From: Ochrobactrum teleogrylli
GTDB taxonomy: Bacteria > Pseudomonadota > Alphaproteobacteria > Rhizobiales > Rhizobiaceae
Direction: 5' to 3'
Assembly (NCBI RefSeq): GCF_006376685.1
Contig: NZ_VEWL01000002.1
Span: 124,001 to 188,000, forward strand
Length of the DNA stretch: 64,000 bases
Made by a program: the position numbers and the translations under genes
Part shown: in pieces, positions 8,456 to 17,250 of the stretch
Layout: every line of letters begins with the position of its first letter
How positions within the stretch are numbered: position 1 is the stretch's first letter
The notes under the pieces: generated by a model
The model's database searches: none
What the model saw: the letters and a program-made list of their open reading frames with translations, nothing else
What the model was told of the DNA's origin: nothing

Positions 8456-9057
8456 GCTTTCCTCAAATGCCGCGAACCGGATCTTGAAGCGGTTTACCCG
8501 CCTCGGTTTTCTCCGCAAAGGCTATCCGGTGCATGACGCGCCTTGCTCGAGCTTGTTTTGCTGATCGATCAGCGAAGATTTTTGATCGAGGACTTAATAT
8601 CCGCTGATCAAGACATTTATATGCTCTAACTTTTCAGACAAGCATCAAAAAATGATGACATGGCTGCGACATTTGAAGCGTTTGCATACGCCCCGATGCC
8701 GTAACCTGTTTCGCCTCCCGCGCGGACACATCCGCAAGCACGAATCCAGTATTTCGCGAATATGGAGTCGGCCAGGCGCGCTTACAACGCTGGAAGAGCA
8801 AAAAAATGAATCAAAACAAGATTCTTTTTGCATTCGATTCTTCGGGATTCGCTCAAGCAATCGCAACTTTGGCGGATGAATGATCGATATTCCCGGAAAA
8901 GGTGCAAAGCCGGATTTTCCAAAACACCGCATTTCCGGGCTTTTGCACAAAGACGCAAGTTTTTTTCGAAATTTTTCTATTGGAGGGTAGACAGCTGGAA
9001 AATCGACCGGTATACACCCGCTCACTTCACCGGGGCCGCTGCCTCGGCAAAGCGAGT
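8456..9057. other. 600-bp intergenic region before tRNA-Lys, no gene recognised
   Basis: The stretch separates the divergent dedA and tRNA-Lys genes. It contains an imperfect hairpin built from GTGCAAAGCC (about 8901) and GGGCTTTTGCAC (about 8938) and AT-rich runs at 8955-8980 that probably include the tRNA promoter. Short frames such as 8652-8879 on the plus strand have no credible ribosome site, composition or family. Confidence 0.4.
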
Positions 9058-9133
<76 letters not shown>

Positions 9134-9419
9134 TTTTCTCCTTTGAAAACAAACGCTTCCGCTGATTGACACCGTAACGAACGGTGACGAAGTGATCTTC
9201 TGATCGCGTCGAAATTTCGATTTTCTTCCCGTGATAAACCTCATCGTTCATCTGGATATGTCCGCATTCGCTGCAACCTCGTACACCGTGTCGCGAGTAC
9301 ATTACAGTTTCATTAAATATAATTAATTGGCCCATTCATATGCGGTTCATCTAAAAAGACACACATTACTCACACGCCAATTGACGGCGCCCTGTAAAGA
9401 GTAATGGAGTCAAGCAACC

Positions 9420-9959
9420 ATGAAATATAGAACCGCACTTCTCGCTGTAATCGCATCGACTATGCTTGCTAGTCCTGTACTGGCACAAGAAAGCAGCAAT
9501 GCGAATACACCAAAGCCAGCAACGGAAGCGGCTGCTACACAGGATAAGGACGTCAAGACCAAGCGCGGGCCAATCGATCTGGAAAAGTTTTCCCGCATGG
9601 AAGAGCTCAAGGCCGCCGACACCAATGGCGACGGCACCCTGTCTCGCGATGAAATTGAAGCGCTGGCGCTCAAGCGTTTCGTGAAGCGCGAAGCCGACCG
9701 CCTGGAACGTCGTCTCGACGTCAAGGGCGACGGTAACATCACCCTGACGGCCATCGAAAACCAGCGCAAGAAGGAATTCGCCGCGCTGGATCGTAACGAA
9801 GACGGCAAGCTCGACCGCAGCGAAATGCGCGCTGCCCATATGGACCGCCGTGGCAAAGGTCCACATGGAGGCCGTCACGGCATGGGACAGCACCATAAGG
9901 GCGGCGAAAAAGGCTCCCACGGTCCAATGAAGGGCCCAAATGAAAAGCCGCAGGAATAA
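9420..9959 (+). CDS. Secreted EF-hand calcium-binding protein with His/Gly-rich tail
   Basis: The 179-residue protein has a signal peptide (MKYRTALLAVIASTMLASPVLA, cleavage near residue 22) and three EF-hand loops. Loop 1 is residues 67-78 (DTNGDGTLSRDE, complete). Loop 2 is 100-111 (DVKGDGNITLTA, lacking the final acid). Loop 3 is 124-135 (DRNEDGKLDRSE, complete). The last 40 residues are rich in His, Gly and Lys. It probably binds calcium, and perhaps other metals through the tail, in the periplasm. Its partner is unknown. GGAG lies just before the ATG and a strong terminator follows. It stands alone downstream of tRNA-Lys. Confidence 0.88.
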   Translation: MKYRTALLAVIASTMLASPVLAQESSNANTPKPATEAAATQDKDVKTKRGPIDLEKFSRMEELKAADTNGDGTLSRDEIEALALKRFVKREADRLERRLDVKGDGNITLTAIENQRKKEFAALDRNEDGKLDRSEMRAAHMDRRGKGPHGGRHGMGQHHKGGEKGSHGPMKGPNEKPQE

Positions 9960-9971
9960 TTCCTGAAACAA

Positions 9972-10000
9972 AAGCCCGGGCGCAACGGCCCGGGCTTTTT
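9972..10000 (+). terminator. Intrinsic terminator of EF-hand gene
   Basis: A 10-bp stem (AAGCCCGGGC / GCCCGGGCTT) with a six-base loop is followed by a T-run, 12 bases after the stop. It may also serve the converging fucU gene. Confidence 0.92.
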
Positions 10001-10019
10001 ATTGGTTCGTCTTCGACGA

Positions 10020-10442
10020 TCAGGAGCGGATAACGCCCTTCTTGAAAATGATATTGCCGTAAAGCCGGCGCTCGCCGGTGCGGATCACAGCGAAAGCTTC
10101 GGTGGCGCGGGCGTAGAACGCAAAGCGTTCCACCGGATCGACGGCGATCTTGCGCCCCTCGGCCACAGCGATGACCTCTTCAAACTCGCCATAGATGGCT
10201 GGCGTCTCGTTCGGCGCCTGCATGACAGCCGCTGGCTTGTCGACAAAATCATCGAGCGGCAGAACCGACAAGACGGCTTCGGCCATGGCTGTGGCGCTGA
10301 TGCCCGGAAAATCCAGCACGGGCACGCCGGAAGCCTGCGCCGGGTAGTTTGCGTCCACGATGACGAGATCGTCTCCATGCCCCATATCTGCGAGAATGGA
10401 GAGGAGCGAGCCGGTCAGCAACGGATTGATATTTTTCAGCAT
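10020..10442 (-). CDS. fucU: L-fucose mutarotase-like protein (RbsD/FucU family)
   Basis: The 140-residue protein matches E. coli FucU in layout. It starts MLKNINPLLTGSLLSILADMGHGDDLVIVDANYP, containing the active-site His22 and nearby Asp residues. It ends with the FucU signature RFAFYARATEAFAVIRTGERRLYGNIIFKKG. Such enzymes interconvert the anomers of fucose or related sugars, or the pyranose and furanose forms of ribose. The closing signature favours FucU over RbsD. No fucose genes are nearby, so the actual sugar is unknown. It forms its own unit between two terminators. Confidence 0.85.
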   Translation of the reverse strand: MLKNINPLLTGSLLSILADMGHGDDLVIVDANYPAQASGVPVLDFPGISATAMAEAVLSVLPLDDFVDKPAAVMQAPNETPAIYGEFEEVIAVAEGRKIAVDPVERFAFYARATEAFAVIRTGERRLYGNIIFKKGVIRS

Positions 10443-10507
10443 AGTGTCTGATTCCAGATTGGAGGCGTTTTCGATGCGAAAATCTATTCAAACGGCGGTC
10501 CATATGC

Positions 10508-10536
10508 AAACGCCGGCTGCGATGCAGCCGGCGTTT
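10508..10536. terminator. Strong bidirectional hairpin after the 725-aa gene
   Basis: This is a perfect 13-bp stem (AAACGCCGGCTGC / GCAGCCGGCGTTT) with a three-base loop. It lies 26 bases past the stop codon of the minus-strand gene at 10562, ahead of fucU. The T-run is longer on the plus side. Confidence 0.8.
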
Positions 10537-10561
10537 TTCTCGATGGTTCCGGAGAGATGGC

Positions 10562-12739
10562 TTACTCGGCCTTGGCTTCGATATTCACCTTGTCGAGCAG
10601 CGACAGCGGGTCCTGCGACGCCGCGATCATATCCAGCGCGCCAATGCCCTTCTCCGCCTTCGACGTGACCGTCAGCTCGAAAATATTCGGCTTGGCGAGG
10701 AAGTTTGAGAATGCGGTAACCGCGTCCTGTAGCTTCGGCTGATCGGTCGCCAGTTCCTGCAGGAAGGCGGCGGCGATCAGGGAGAAGTTGCTGCGTACTT
10801 CGTCCTCCGTCATGCCGTTTTCTTCCCCATAAAGCTTGAGCGCCTTGGCGAGCAGGCCCTTTTCCTCAACCTTCACCTTCACTTCACGCGCCTTGAGGCC
10901 AAGAGCGGCAACCTGCGTCATCACCTTGTCGCCCGAGAAGAACTCCTTGGTGAAGCCGCCCATCAGGCCATTGACCGAGACGCGGCCCATGTCCTTGCCG
11001 CTGACGGAAATATCCGAAATGACGAGATTCTGGTTCGCTTCATCCCAGTTCATCGCCATGTTGGAGGAGATCGTCACCGTGTCATAGCCAAGCTTGCGCA
11101 GGTGATCGTAAATCTGGTCACTGCCATGCGGAACCGGAAGCGTCATATCCTCATAGCTTACGCGAATATCGGACGGGATACCGTTCTGCGGCTTGGTGAG
11201 CGCGACTTCGTAATTCTTCATGGAGAATTTTATGCGCTCTGGAACTGCTGGAACCGTTGCTTCTTCAGCAGCTTCCGGCTGCGCCTCTTCGCCTTCGGTC
11301 GCAGGCTCTTCCGTGGAATCCTGTGCCGGACCCGCGATATCGACACCCTGATCGTCCGTCGCGGCGGCTGCATCATCGCCCGCCGCATCGACGGTTTCCT
11401 GATCGGTCGCATCGTCTGTGGTTTCGTCAGCGCCGGTCACATCATCAACCGCTTCCGGTTCATAAGGCAGATCAGCATCGACACCGGAAACGCGCGTGGT
11501 GCCGAATTCAGGCAAAAGCGTTGTAAAGGGGAAGTTTTCGGCCTCTTCATCGCTAAGCGCGGCGAACTTCTTCAAGGCTTCCATAGTCGGTGCCCAGGAA
11601 AAGCCCTGCATGGAAACTTCATCGACTTTCATATAGTCGGTGCCGTTGCCGATATTGACGCCTTTCACGGTGGCGTCCACCTTGCTGGTGTCGAACGCAA
11701 TCGAAATCTGAGCAATGTCGCCCTTGCCCTTGGTGCCGTCGGCGGGCTCGATCTTGAGGCCGAGCATCTCCATGTCGCCCTTGCCAATCATATCGACGAT
11801 CGACAGCACGCGCAGGAAGAATTCGCGCTGTTCTGCAGGCGTCAGGTCGTCGGGGTTCTTCACCGCCTCGAGTTTCTGGACCGTTTCCAGAAGCGGTTCG
11901 GCAGGCATGCGCATGCTGAAACCATTGCTGCGAATTTCGTCGTAGCCGAAGCTCGCTTCGCTGCTTTTCATGACGATATTCTTGGCGGAGAACGGGCCAT
12001 AAACCGGCTTGGCGTCCTTGTCGTCCGGTCCGGCCTTTTCCGTATAAAGGCGCGTCAGATAAACACCGTCAATGTCCTTGCCTTCCGTCTGGCCGATTGA
12101 GCCCTGCATCTGGTCGCGGACTGTTTCGCCGTCGTCCTTGGGCGCGTCGAACGCAAACTCAAAGGTCGTATTTGCGGCGGAAAAACTGGCGACGTGGCCT
12201 TGCTGGATGTCATTGAGCTTCACGTCCTTGTATACGACTTTCTGCTCGTTGCCCGCAATGGTCTGAACCAGATTGATTTCCGGTGCGACGACGCTCTTGG
12301 CCGAGAAGCGACCGACGCGCTCCGGCAAGGTCAGCTGGCTGTTGCCAAAGGTTTCGCGCAATGTGGAAATATCAAAGCTCGCATCGTCGATCTTCACATG
12401 GGGAATGGAGATCTTATAATTGGCGACCTGCGTGTTGATGTCGGATGCATCCAGCATACCGGTCAGAAACAGGAATTTCGGACGGCCTTCAATCGAGCCG
12501 ATGCGCACATCAGAACCGTTCTTGAGCGGCAGCGTCACGTCGCGCAGATGAATGCGCCCAAGGAAATCGGCTTCGACGGAAGCAGCCTTGCCGCCACGCT
12601 TTTCCAGTTGTGACGTGATGGTGTTCTGAAGCGTGATCTTGTATCCGGTCAGACCAGCGGCAGCTATCGCGATGACCGCAACGGCGGCCCAAAGCGCCTT
12701 GCGTCCACCCTTGCCGGTCCCGTTCTTTGCCTGCTCCAC
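10562..12739 (-). CDS. 725-residue membrane-anchored protein of unknown function with acidic insert
   Basis: I do not recognise the family with certainty. After a short basic start, residues 15-33 form a single membrane helix, so the remaining 690 residues are probably periplasmic. The body is beta-rich with repeated polar/apolar alternation (FLGRIHLRDVTLPLKNGSDVRIGSI, ISDISVSGKDMGRVSVNGLMGGF), which recalls AsmA- or DUF945-like envelope proteins. Residues 427-500 are a low-complexity segment dominated by D, E, A, T and P that splits two similar-looking halves. The C-terminal part resembles the region before the insert in having ALKLYGEENGMTEDEVR-type helices. It is monocistronic with a strong terminator. 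Confidence 0.75.
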   Translation of the reverse strand: MEQAKNGTGKGGRKALWAAVAVIAIAAAGLTGYKITLQNTITSQLEKRGGKAASVEADFLGRIHLRDVTLPLKNGSDVRIGSIEGRPKFLFLTGMLDASDINTQVANYKISIPHVKIDDASFDISTLRETFGNSQLTLPERVGRFSAKSVVAPEINLVQTIAGNEQKVVYKDVKLNDIQQGHVASFSAANTTFEFAFDAPKDDGETVRDQMQGSIGQTEGKDIDGVYLTRLYTEKAGPDDKDAKPVYGPFSAKNIVMKSSEASFGYDEIRSNGFSMRMPAEPLLETVQKLEAVKNPDDLTPAEQREFFLRVLSIVDMIGKGDMEMLGLKIEPADGTKGKGDIAQISIAFDTSKVDATVKGVNIGNGTDYMKVDEVSMQGFSWAPTMEALKKFAALSDEEAENFPFTTLLPEFGTTRVSGVDADLPYEPEAVDDVTGADETTDDATDQETVDAAGDDAAAATDDQGVDIAGPAQDSTEEPATEGEEAQPEAAEEATVPAVPERIKFSMKNYEVALTKPQNGIPSDIRVSYEDMTLPVPHGSDQIYDHLRKLGYDTVTISSNMAMNWDEANQNLVISDISVSGKDMGRVSVNGLMGGFTKEFFSGDKVMTQVAALGLKAREVKVKVEEKGLLAKALKLYGEENGMTEDEVRSNFSLIAAAFLQELATDQPKLQDAVTAFSNFLAKPNIFELTVTSKAEKGIGALDMIAASQDPLSLLDKVNIEAKAE

Positions 12740-12853
12740 GATATTCGTCCTTTCAGCGCAATTGAAACGGTTGTCGGTGTCCGCCGTCGCAGCCCGGAAT
12801 CATGCAACCAAACGAAAAGTCGTGGTCTACAGAAACACGGCTAAAACAACAGC

Positions 12854-12897
12854 TTAGAGCACCCTGCCTGAATCAAACAGGCAATAAGGTGCTCTAA
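12854..12897. repeat. Two-tier palindrome with GAATCAAA loop
   Basis: The outer arms are TTAGAGCACC / GGTGCTCTAA and the inner arms TGCCTG / CAGGCA, around the loop AATCAAA. It lies in the spacer between the 725-aa gene and the SDR gene. Less perfect hairpins with the same GAATCAAA core occur at 7381-7406 and 38251-38286. Confidence 0.6.
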
Positions 12898-13015
12898 CTA
12901 CCTGTAATTGTGCGCGCAAGCAGGAATGGCAATTGCTGCCTGATTTTTCGGCATACTCCCAATAAAACAGGTGGTTTTTCAGTAGATCGCGTTAGAAACG
13001 CCACAGTAATGCAAC

Positions 13016-13825
13016 TCAGAGCGGTGCTTGTGGGTGCGGAGAACCATCGTAGGCGCCCCAGATCGACTGATCGAAATTGACGATTGCTCCGGTCATCAGC
13101 CCCGATTCTTCCGAAGCCAGAAACGCAATTGCGCGCGCAACTTCCGCAGGATCGATCAAGCGCCCAAAGGGTTGCGCTCTGGCGGCGTCATCGAGCCAGT
13201 TGGCAGGCGCACCATGAAATTCGCGCTGGATGCGATCTTCGCCGTCCGTCGCCATCCAGCCGATATTCAGGCAGTTGACGCGGATACGGTTGCGCAGCAC
13301 CGAATAGGCGACATTGCGGGTCAACGTGTCGAGCGCGCCCTTGGACGCGCAATAAGCGGCGATGAAGGGTTGCCCGCCCATCGAAGACATGGAGGAAATG
13401 TTGACAATCGCGCCCTCCACGCCATCGCGCCGGAAAAGCTTGATGGCCTCCTGAATAAGAAAGAAAGGCGCTCTGGTATTGACGGCAAACAGCCGATCGA
13501 AAAGCTCTGGCGAGGTATCCAGTATAGTTCCGCGGTCGGTTAGTCCCGCCGCATTGACCAGAATATCGAGACGTCCGAAAGCCCGGTCAGCCTCGGCTAT
13601 AATCTTTCTGCAATCCTCGACATTTTCCAGATCGGCCTGAACGAAGACTGCGCGCGCGCCGATCTTCTCCAGCAGATCGACCTGCGCCCGTCCCTTTTCC
13701 ACGGACCGTCCGCAGATAACCAGACCGGCGGCGCCACGTTCTGCAAACAGCTTTGCCGTGGCCGCGCCTAACCCTTGTGTACTGCCGGTAATGACAGCAA
13801 CCTTGCCTTTCAATTGCTCGCTCAT
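13016..13825 (-). CDS. Short-chain dehydrogenase/reductase
   Basis: The 269-residue cytoplasmic enzyme has the classical SDR pattern: cofactor motif [10 protein letters not shown] (residues 14-23), the NAG motif as NAAG (about 90-93), catalytic Ser in NISSMSS, and catalytic YCASK. It oxidises or reduces a hydroxyl/keto group with NAD(P)(H). The arginine after CG in VICGRS suggests a preference for NADP, which is an inference. It is the last gene of the sugar-transport operon, 19 bases after the ATPase gene, so it probably acts on the imported sugar or polyol. The substrate is unknown. Confidence 0.88.
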   Translation of the reverse strand: MSEQLKGKVAVITGSTQGLGAATAKLFAERGAAGLVICGRSVEKGRAQVDLLEKIGARAVFVQADLENVEDCRKIIAEADRAFGRLDILVNAAGLTDRGTILDTSPELFDRLFAVNTRAPFFLIQEAIKLFRRDGVEGAIVNISSMSSMGGQPFIAAYCASKGALDTLTRNVAYSVLRNRIRVNCLNIGWMATDGEDRIQREFHGAPANWLDDAARAQPFGRLIDPAEVARAIAFLASEESGLMTGAIVNFDQSIWGAYDGSPHPQAPL

Positions 13826-13844
13826 CGCAAACTCCGAGACCCGA

Positions 13845-14636
13845 TCAAACCCTGCCGCCCAATTCGGCTGAAAGGTCGGACAATTCCTGACCGCCAGCCA
13901 TCAGGCTCTGCAATTCATCCATATCGACTTCGCTCTTGGTTCGGGTGCCAAGCGTCACACCGCGATTAAGCACGGTGAATTTGTCGCCCACCGCATGGGC
14001 ATGGCGAACATTGTGCGTGATGAAGATCACACCCAGCCCCCGCGCGCGCACCTGATTGATATATTTGAGAACCATCGCGGTCTGGCGAACACCGAGCGCG
14101 GAAGTCGGCTCATCGAGGATCAATATCTTCGCCCCGAAATAAACAGCGCGGGCAATGGCCACACATTGTCGCTCGCCACCGGACAGCGTGCCCACGGCCT
14201 GCTGTGGATCGCGCACATCGATGCCGATCCGGCGCATTTCCTCACGGGTCACGTCTTCAGCAAACTGCGTGTCGAACCAGCGCAGCGGGCCAACCCCCTT
14301 GGTCGGTTCGCGACCCAGAAAGAAGTTCCGCATCACCGACATGAGCGGGATCATCGCCAGATCCTGATAGACGGTCGCGATCCCGTGGTCGAGCGCATCG
14401 CGCGGGCTGTTGAACGCAACCTGTTTGCCTTCAACAAGGAAGTCACCGCTCGTCGGCTTGTGCACGCCGGACAGCGTCTTGATGAGTGTCGATTTGCCCG
14501 CGCCATTATCGCCCAGCAGGCAATGAACCTGCCCCGGCTCGACGCTCAACGAAACGCCATTCAGTGCAATAACCGGCCCGAAATGTTTGACAAGATTACG
14601 GATTTCAATCGTCGGTGTCGTCGTTGTCATTGTCAT
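13845..14636 (-). CDS. Sugar ABC importer ATP-binding protein (CUT2, single domain)
   Basis: The 263-residue protein has one nucleotide-binding domain: Walker [10 protein letters not shown] (residues 42-50), Q-loop VYQDLAMIP, signature LSGGERQ, Walker [13 protein letters not shown] and switch ITHN. It energises the CUT2 (ribose/fructose-type) importer encoded upstream. Many CUT2 ATPases are double-length. This single-domain form resembles FrcA of rhizobial fructose uptake. GGAGG lies 6 bases before the ATG, and the permease gene ends 14 bases upstream. The substrate is not shown by sequence. Confidence 0.9.
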   Translation of the reverse strand: MTMTTTTPTIEIRNLVKHFGPVIALNGVSLSVEPGQVHCLLGDNGAGKSTLIKTLSGVHKPTSGDFLVEGKQVAFNSPRDALDHGIATVYQDLAMIPLMSVMRNFFLGREPTKGVGPLRWFDTQFAEDVTREEMRRIGIDVRDPQQAVGTLSGGERQCVAIARAVYFGAKILILDEPTSALGVRQTAMVLKYINQVRARGLGVIFITHNVRHAHAVGDKFTVLNRGVTLGTRTKSEVDMDELQSLMAGGQELSDLSAELGGRV

Positions 14637-14650
14637 GGCAACCTCCCGGC

Positions 14651-15781
14651 TCAGCGCTCGCCCGTGGCGCGCTTGCGAATGAAATTATTGAAGAGAACGG
14701 CGATCAACAGCATTCCGCCAAGGAAGACGAGATACCAGTCCTGATCGATCTGCGTGTAGGTCAGGCCGATCAGCACCATGCCGAAAATGATTGCGCCAAA
14801 GAAAGCACCAATGGCCGAACCATAACCGCCCGTCAGCAGGCACCCGCCGATGACAGCCGCGATGATCGCTTCAAACTCCTTCTGGAAACCGCGCCGCGCA
14901 TCGGTCGATCCGGCATCAAGCACGGTGAGAATGGCGACCAGCGCTGCGGCCATGGCCGTGCATATGAAGAGTGTGGTCTTGACGCGGCGCACGGGAACAC
15001 CGGAATTTCGCGCCGCCAGCGCATCGCCGCCCGATGCAAAAATCCAGTTGCCGAACCGGGTGCGCACCAGAACATAGGTGGCGATCAGCGCCACACCGAC
15101 AAACCACAGCACCTCGACGGGAACGCCCTTCACGGTCGGTTCGCCATTCGGGAACTTGGCAATCAGGTCGCGCTCGGCCATCCAGGCGAACAGCCCCTGA
15201 AACGCATCGCCGGAAAACAACCCCGCAAGCGCGCTGTTGCCAACGGCTTCCTTGACGCCGCGAAGCTGCGTCGCGCCGCCGGTTGCCCATTTGAGGCCGA
15301 CCAAGGACAGGCCACGCAGGATAAACAGAAAAGCCAGCGTCACGATGAAGGACGGCAAGCCGCTCCTGATCACGATCTGCGCATTGACCGTTCCGACGAG
15401 TGCCGCAAAGACAAGCGTGATAATGATTGCCACTCCAAGCGGCAATTGCCAGACGACGAGCGCCGCAGCAAAAATCAGACCGGCAAACGCCACCATCGAG
15501 CCGATGGAAAGGTCGAATTCACCGCCGATCATCAGCAACGCGGCGGCGACCGCGAGAATACCAAGTTGCGATGCAGGGGCCATGAAATTCATGATGCCCG
15601 CCGCCGTGAACATTGCCGGGTTGGCCGTAGTCAGGAAGAAAGCCGTGATGAGAATGAGCCCGGAAACCGCACCAAGTTCGGGGCGACTGAGCAGCCGCTG
15701 GATCGGACTTGCTGTTTTCAGCCGTTCGTCTCTCTGCTCCGCAATCGTCGCGGGCTTCGGTTCGGACATGGGTTCGCTCAT
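14651..15781 (-). CDS. Sugar ABC importer permease (CUT2)
   Basis: The 376-residue membrane protein belongs to the branched RbsC/FrcC permease family. It has about ten hydrophobic segments, the family motif [21 protein letters not shown] near residues 82-102, [20 protein letters not shown] near 140-159, and the EAA-like stretch [20 protein letters not shown] near 305-324. A loop of about 55 residues after residue 175 is longer than in RbsC. It forms the inner-membrane channel for the sugar. AGGAG lies 7 bases before the ATG. A 250-bp spacer with a hairpin and a repeat separates it from the binding-protein gene. Confidence 0.9.
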   Translation of the reverse strand: MSEPMSEPKPATIAEQRDERLKTASPIQRLLSRPELGAVSGLILITAFFLTTANPAMFTAAGIMNFMAPASQLGILAVAAALLMIGGEFDLSIGSMVAFAGLIFAAALVVWQLPLGVAIIITLVFAALVGTVNAQIVIRSGLPSFIVTLAFLFILRGLSLVGLKWATGGATQLRGVKEAVGNSALAGLFSGDAFQGLFAWMAERDLIAKFPNGEPTVKGVPVEVLWFVGVALIATYVLVRTRFGNWIFASGGDALAARNSGVPVRRVKTTLFICTAMAAALVAILTVLDAGSTDARRGFQKEFEAIIAAVIGGCLLTGGYGSAIGAFFGAIIFGMVLIGLTYTQIDQDWYLVFLGGMLLIAVLFNNFIRKRATGER

Positions 15782-15851
15782 GATTTTCTCCTGAGGCCTT
15801 ATCGCAGCTGCTTCATGCGCAGCTGTCGAGCTTCGGGTGCAACCACCCGTT

Positions 15852-15873
15852 CCCGCCCATCGCTATGGGCGGG
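15852..15873. other. Intercistronic hairpin between binding-protein and permease genes
   Basis: This is a perfect 9-bp stem (CCCGCCCAT / ATGGGCGGG) with a CGCT loop and no T-run. Such hairpins after binding-protein genes usually protect the upstream mRNA and let less transcript reach the permease. Confidence 0.6.
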
Positions 15874-15890
15874 TCATGGAAAGTGTTTTT

Positions 15891-16034
15891 AGAACCGGAG
15901 GAAATTTTGGCTCTGACGAGCCGAAAATGGTGCGGTTTGAGAACCGGAGCGCAGTGTACTTTTGGGTACATGAGCACCGGAAGCGCAAAACAGTGCCATT
16001 TGCAGGCCGCCAGAGCCGAAATATTGCCGGTTCT
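15891..16034. repeat. 144-bp palindromic repeat, copy A (Bru-RS-like)
   Basis: The unit is bounded by inverted ends (AGAACCGG at 15891 and CCGGTTCT at 16027). It has a second inverted pair (GGCTCTG / CAGAGCC) and a central hairpin (GTGTAC-TTTTGG-GTACAT). Positions 15901-16027 align without gaps to 36219-36345 of copy B. Its end overlaps the stop codon of the binding-protein gene. Size, palindromic form and host match the Bru-RS elements described in Brucella. Exact identity needs a database comparison. Confidence 0.8.
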
Positions 16035-16962
16035 AACGGATGCCCTTGGCGGAAAGCTCGACCACTTGGGCAGCCTTGTCCTTGGTGATCAGGTTCGGGC
16101 CGGAAGGCACATTGCCGCCGGGCATCAGGCCATATTTCGCATTGAGCGCCAGGAAGGAGACCGGCAGATAACCTTGCAGGAACTGCTGCTGGTCGATGGC
16201 GAAGTCCGCCTGCCCCTTCTCGACGGCTTCAAGGAAGCCTGCCGACATATCGAAGGTTGCGACATGAATGCCGCTGCGGCCACTTTCTGCTGCCGCCTTC
16301 ACGGCAGGCTCACCGGCAAGCGTCGCGTTAAGGGTCAGGATCGTATCGACCGCTGTGTCGGAGGCGAGCGCCGCGCGCACCTTGGCTTCGTTTTCCGCCG
16401 GATCAGTGGAGGTCGGCAGAACGGTCACGTCACCGAAGCCTTCCTTGAAACCGGCGCAACGCTGGTCAAGCGAGACATTGCCCACTTCCTGATTGACGCA
16501 GATGCCTTTCTTGCCGCCGGCCTCTTTCAAGGCTTCGCCGGCGACCTTGCCCGCATCGAATTCATCCTGACCGACATGCAGCAGCGCGCCGAGTTTCTTG
16601 GAAGCATCGGAACCGGAGTTCATCGATATGACCGGAATACCAGCGGCGACGGCGCGCTGGATCGACGGCCCGAGCGCATCGGCATCCGGGATCGATACGA
16701 CGATACCTTGCGGCTTCTGGTTGATGGCGGCATCAATAAGCTGCCCCATCTGCACCATGTCGAAGGTTTCCGGCGCGCGATAGTCAACCTTGGCACCCGT
16801 ATCCTTGGCAGCTTCCGCCACACCATTCTTCACCACGGACCAGAACGGGTCCGATGCCTGACCATGGCTGACGACAACGATATTGATGTCAGCCGCATGT
16901 GCAGCGAATGACGCAGCCATGAGGGCCGCGCCAGCGACTGCCGATTTCAAAAGAGATTTCAT
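16033..16962 (-). CDS. Periplasmic sugar-binding protein of CUT2 importer
   Basis: The 309-residue protein has a signal peptide (MKSLLKSAVAGAALMAASFAAHA, residues 1-23) followed by the periplasmic-binding type I fold of RbsB/FrcB proteins (INIVVVSHGQASDPFWSVVKNG, GIVVSIPDADALG, GIPVISMNSG). It captures a sugar or polyol in the periplasm for the permease and ATPase downstream. I chose the ATG at 16962 because GGAGGAG precedes it and the signal peptide begins there. The stop codon lies in the terminal inverted repeat of the 144-bp element. The ligand is unknown. Confidence 0.9.
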   Translation of the reverse strand: MKSLLKSAVAGAALMAASFAAHAADINIVVVSHGQASDPFWSVVKNGVAEAAKDTGAKVDYRAPETFDMVQMGQLIDAAINQKPQGIVVSIPDADALGPSIQRAVAAGIPVISMNSGSDASKKLGALLHVGQDEFDAGKVAGEALKEAGGKKGICVNQEVGNVSLDQRCAGFKEGFGDVTVLPTSTDPAENEAKVRAALASDTAVDTILTLNATLAGEPAVKAAAESGRSGIHVATFDMSAGFLEAVEKGQADFAIDQQQFLQGYLPVSFLALNAKYGLMPGGNVPSGPNLITKDKAAQVVELSAKGIR

Positions 16963-17250
16963 GTTCACTCCTCCCATTGTCCGACGCTCCCCGCCGGTTT
17001 TCTCGATTTTCGGCCTTGTCGGTATCATCACGGTGACTTCCTCCAAGTCATGACCCGCAAATAAACCGACTTCGGCTATTCAATAGAATGAAACAATCAT
17101 TAGAAAATTCTCGTGGAATTATAATTCCATTTCTGCTAGCCCATGTCAATCGCATAAGCTCTCCCCGAAACGCATATTTTCCGACTGGATGATGCGTATC
17201 GCGGGCAGAACTTTGCCAGCATGTATGGTGTCAGCGCTTGGGAGGATGGC

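Noticed and set aside
12854-12897. Intrinsic terminator for a plus-strand gene
   Set aside because: There is no plus-strand gene upstream and no T-run, so it is listed as a repeat.
14615-15892. 425-codon plus-strand frame opposite the sugar permease
   Set aside because: The opposite strand encodes a clear CUT2 permease in an operon. The plus-strand frame has no protein-like pattern.
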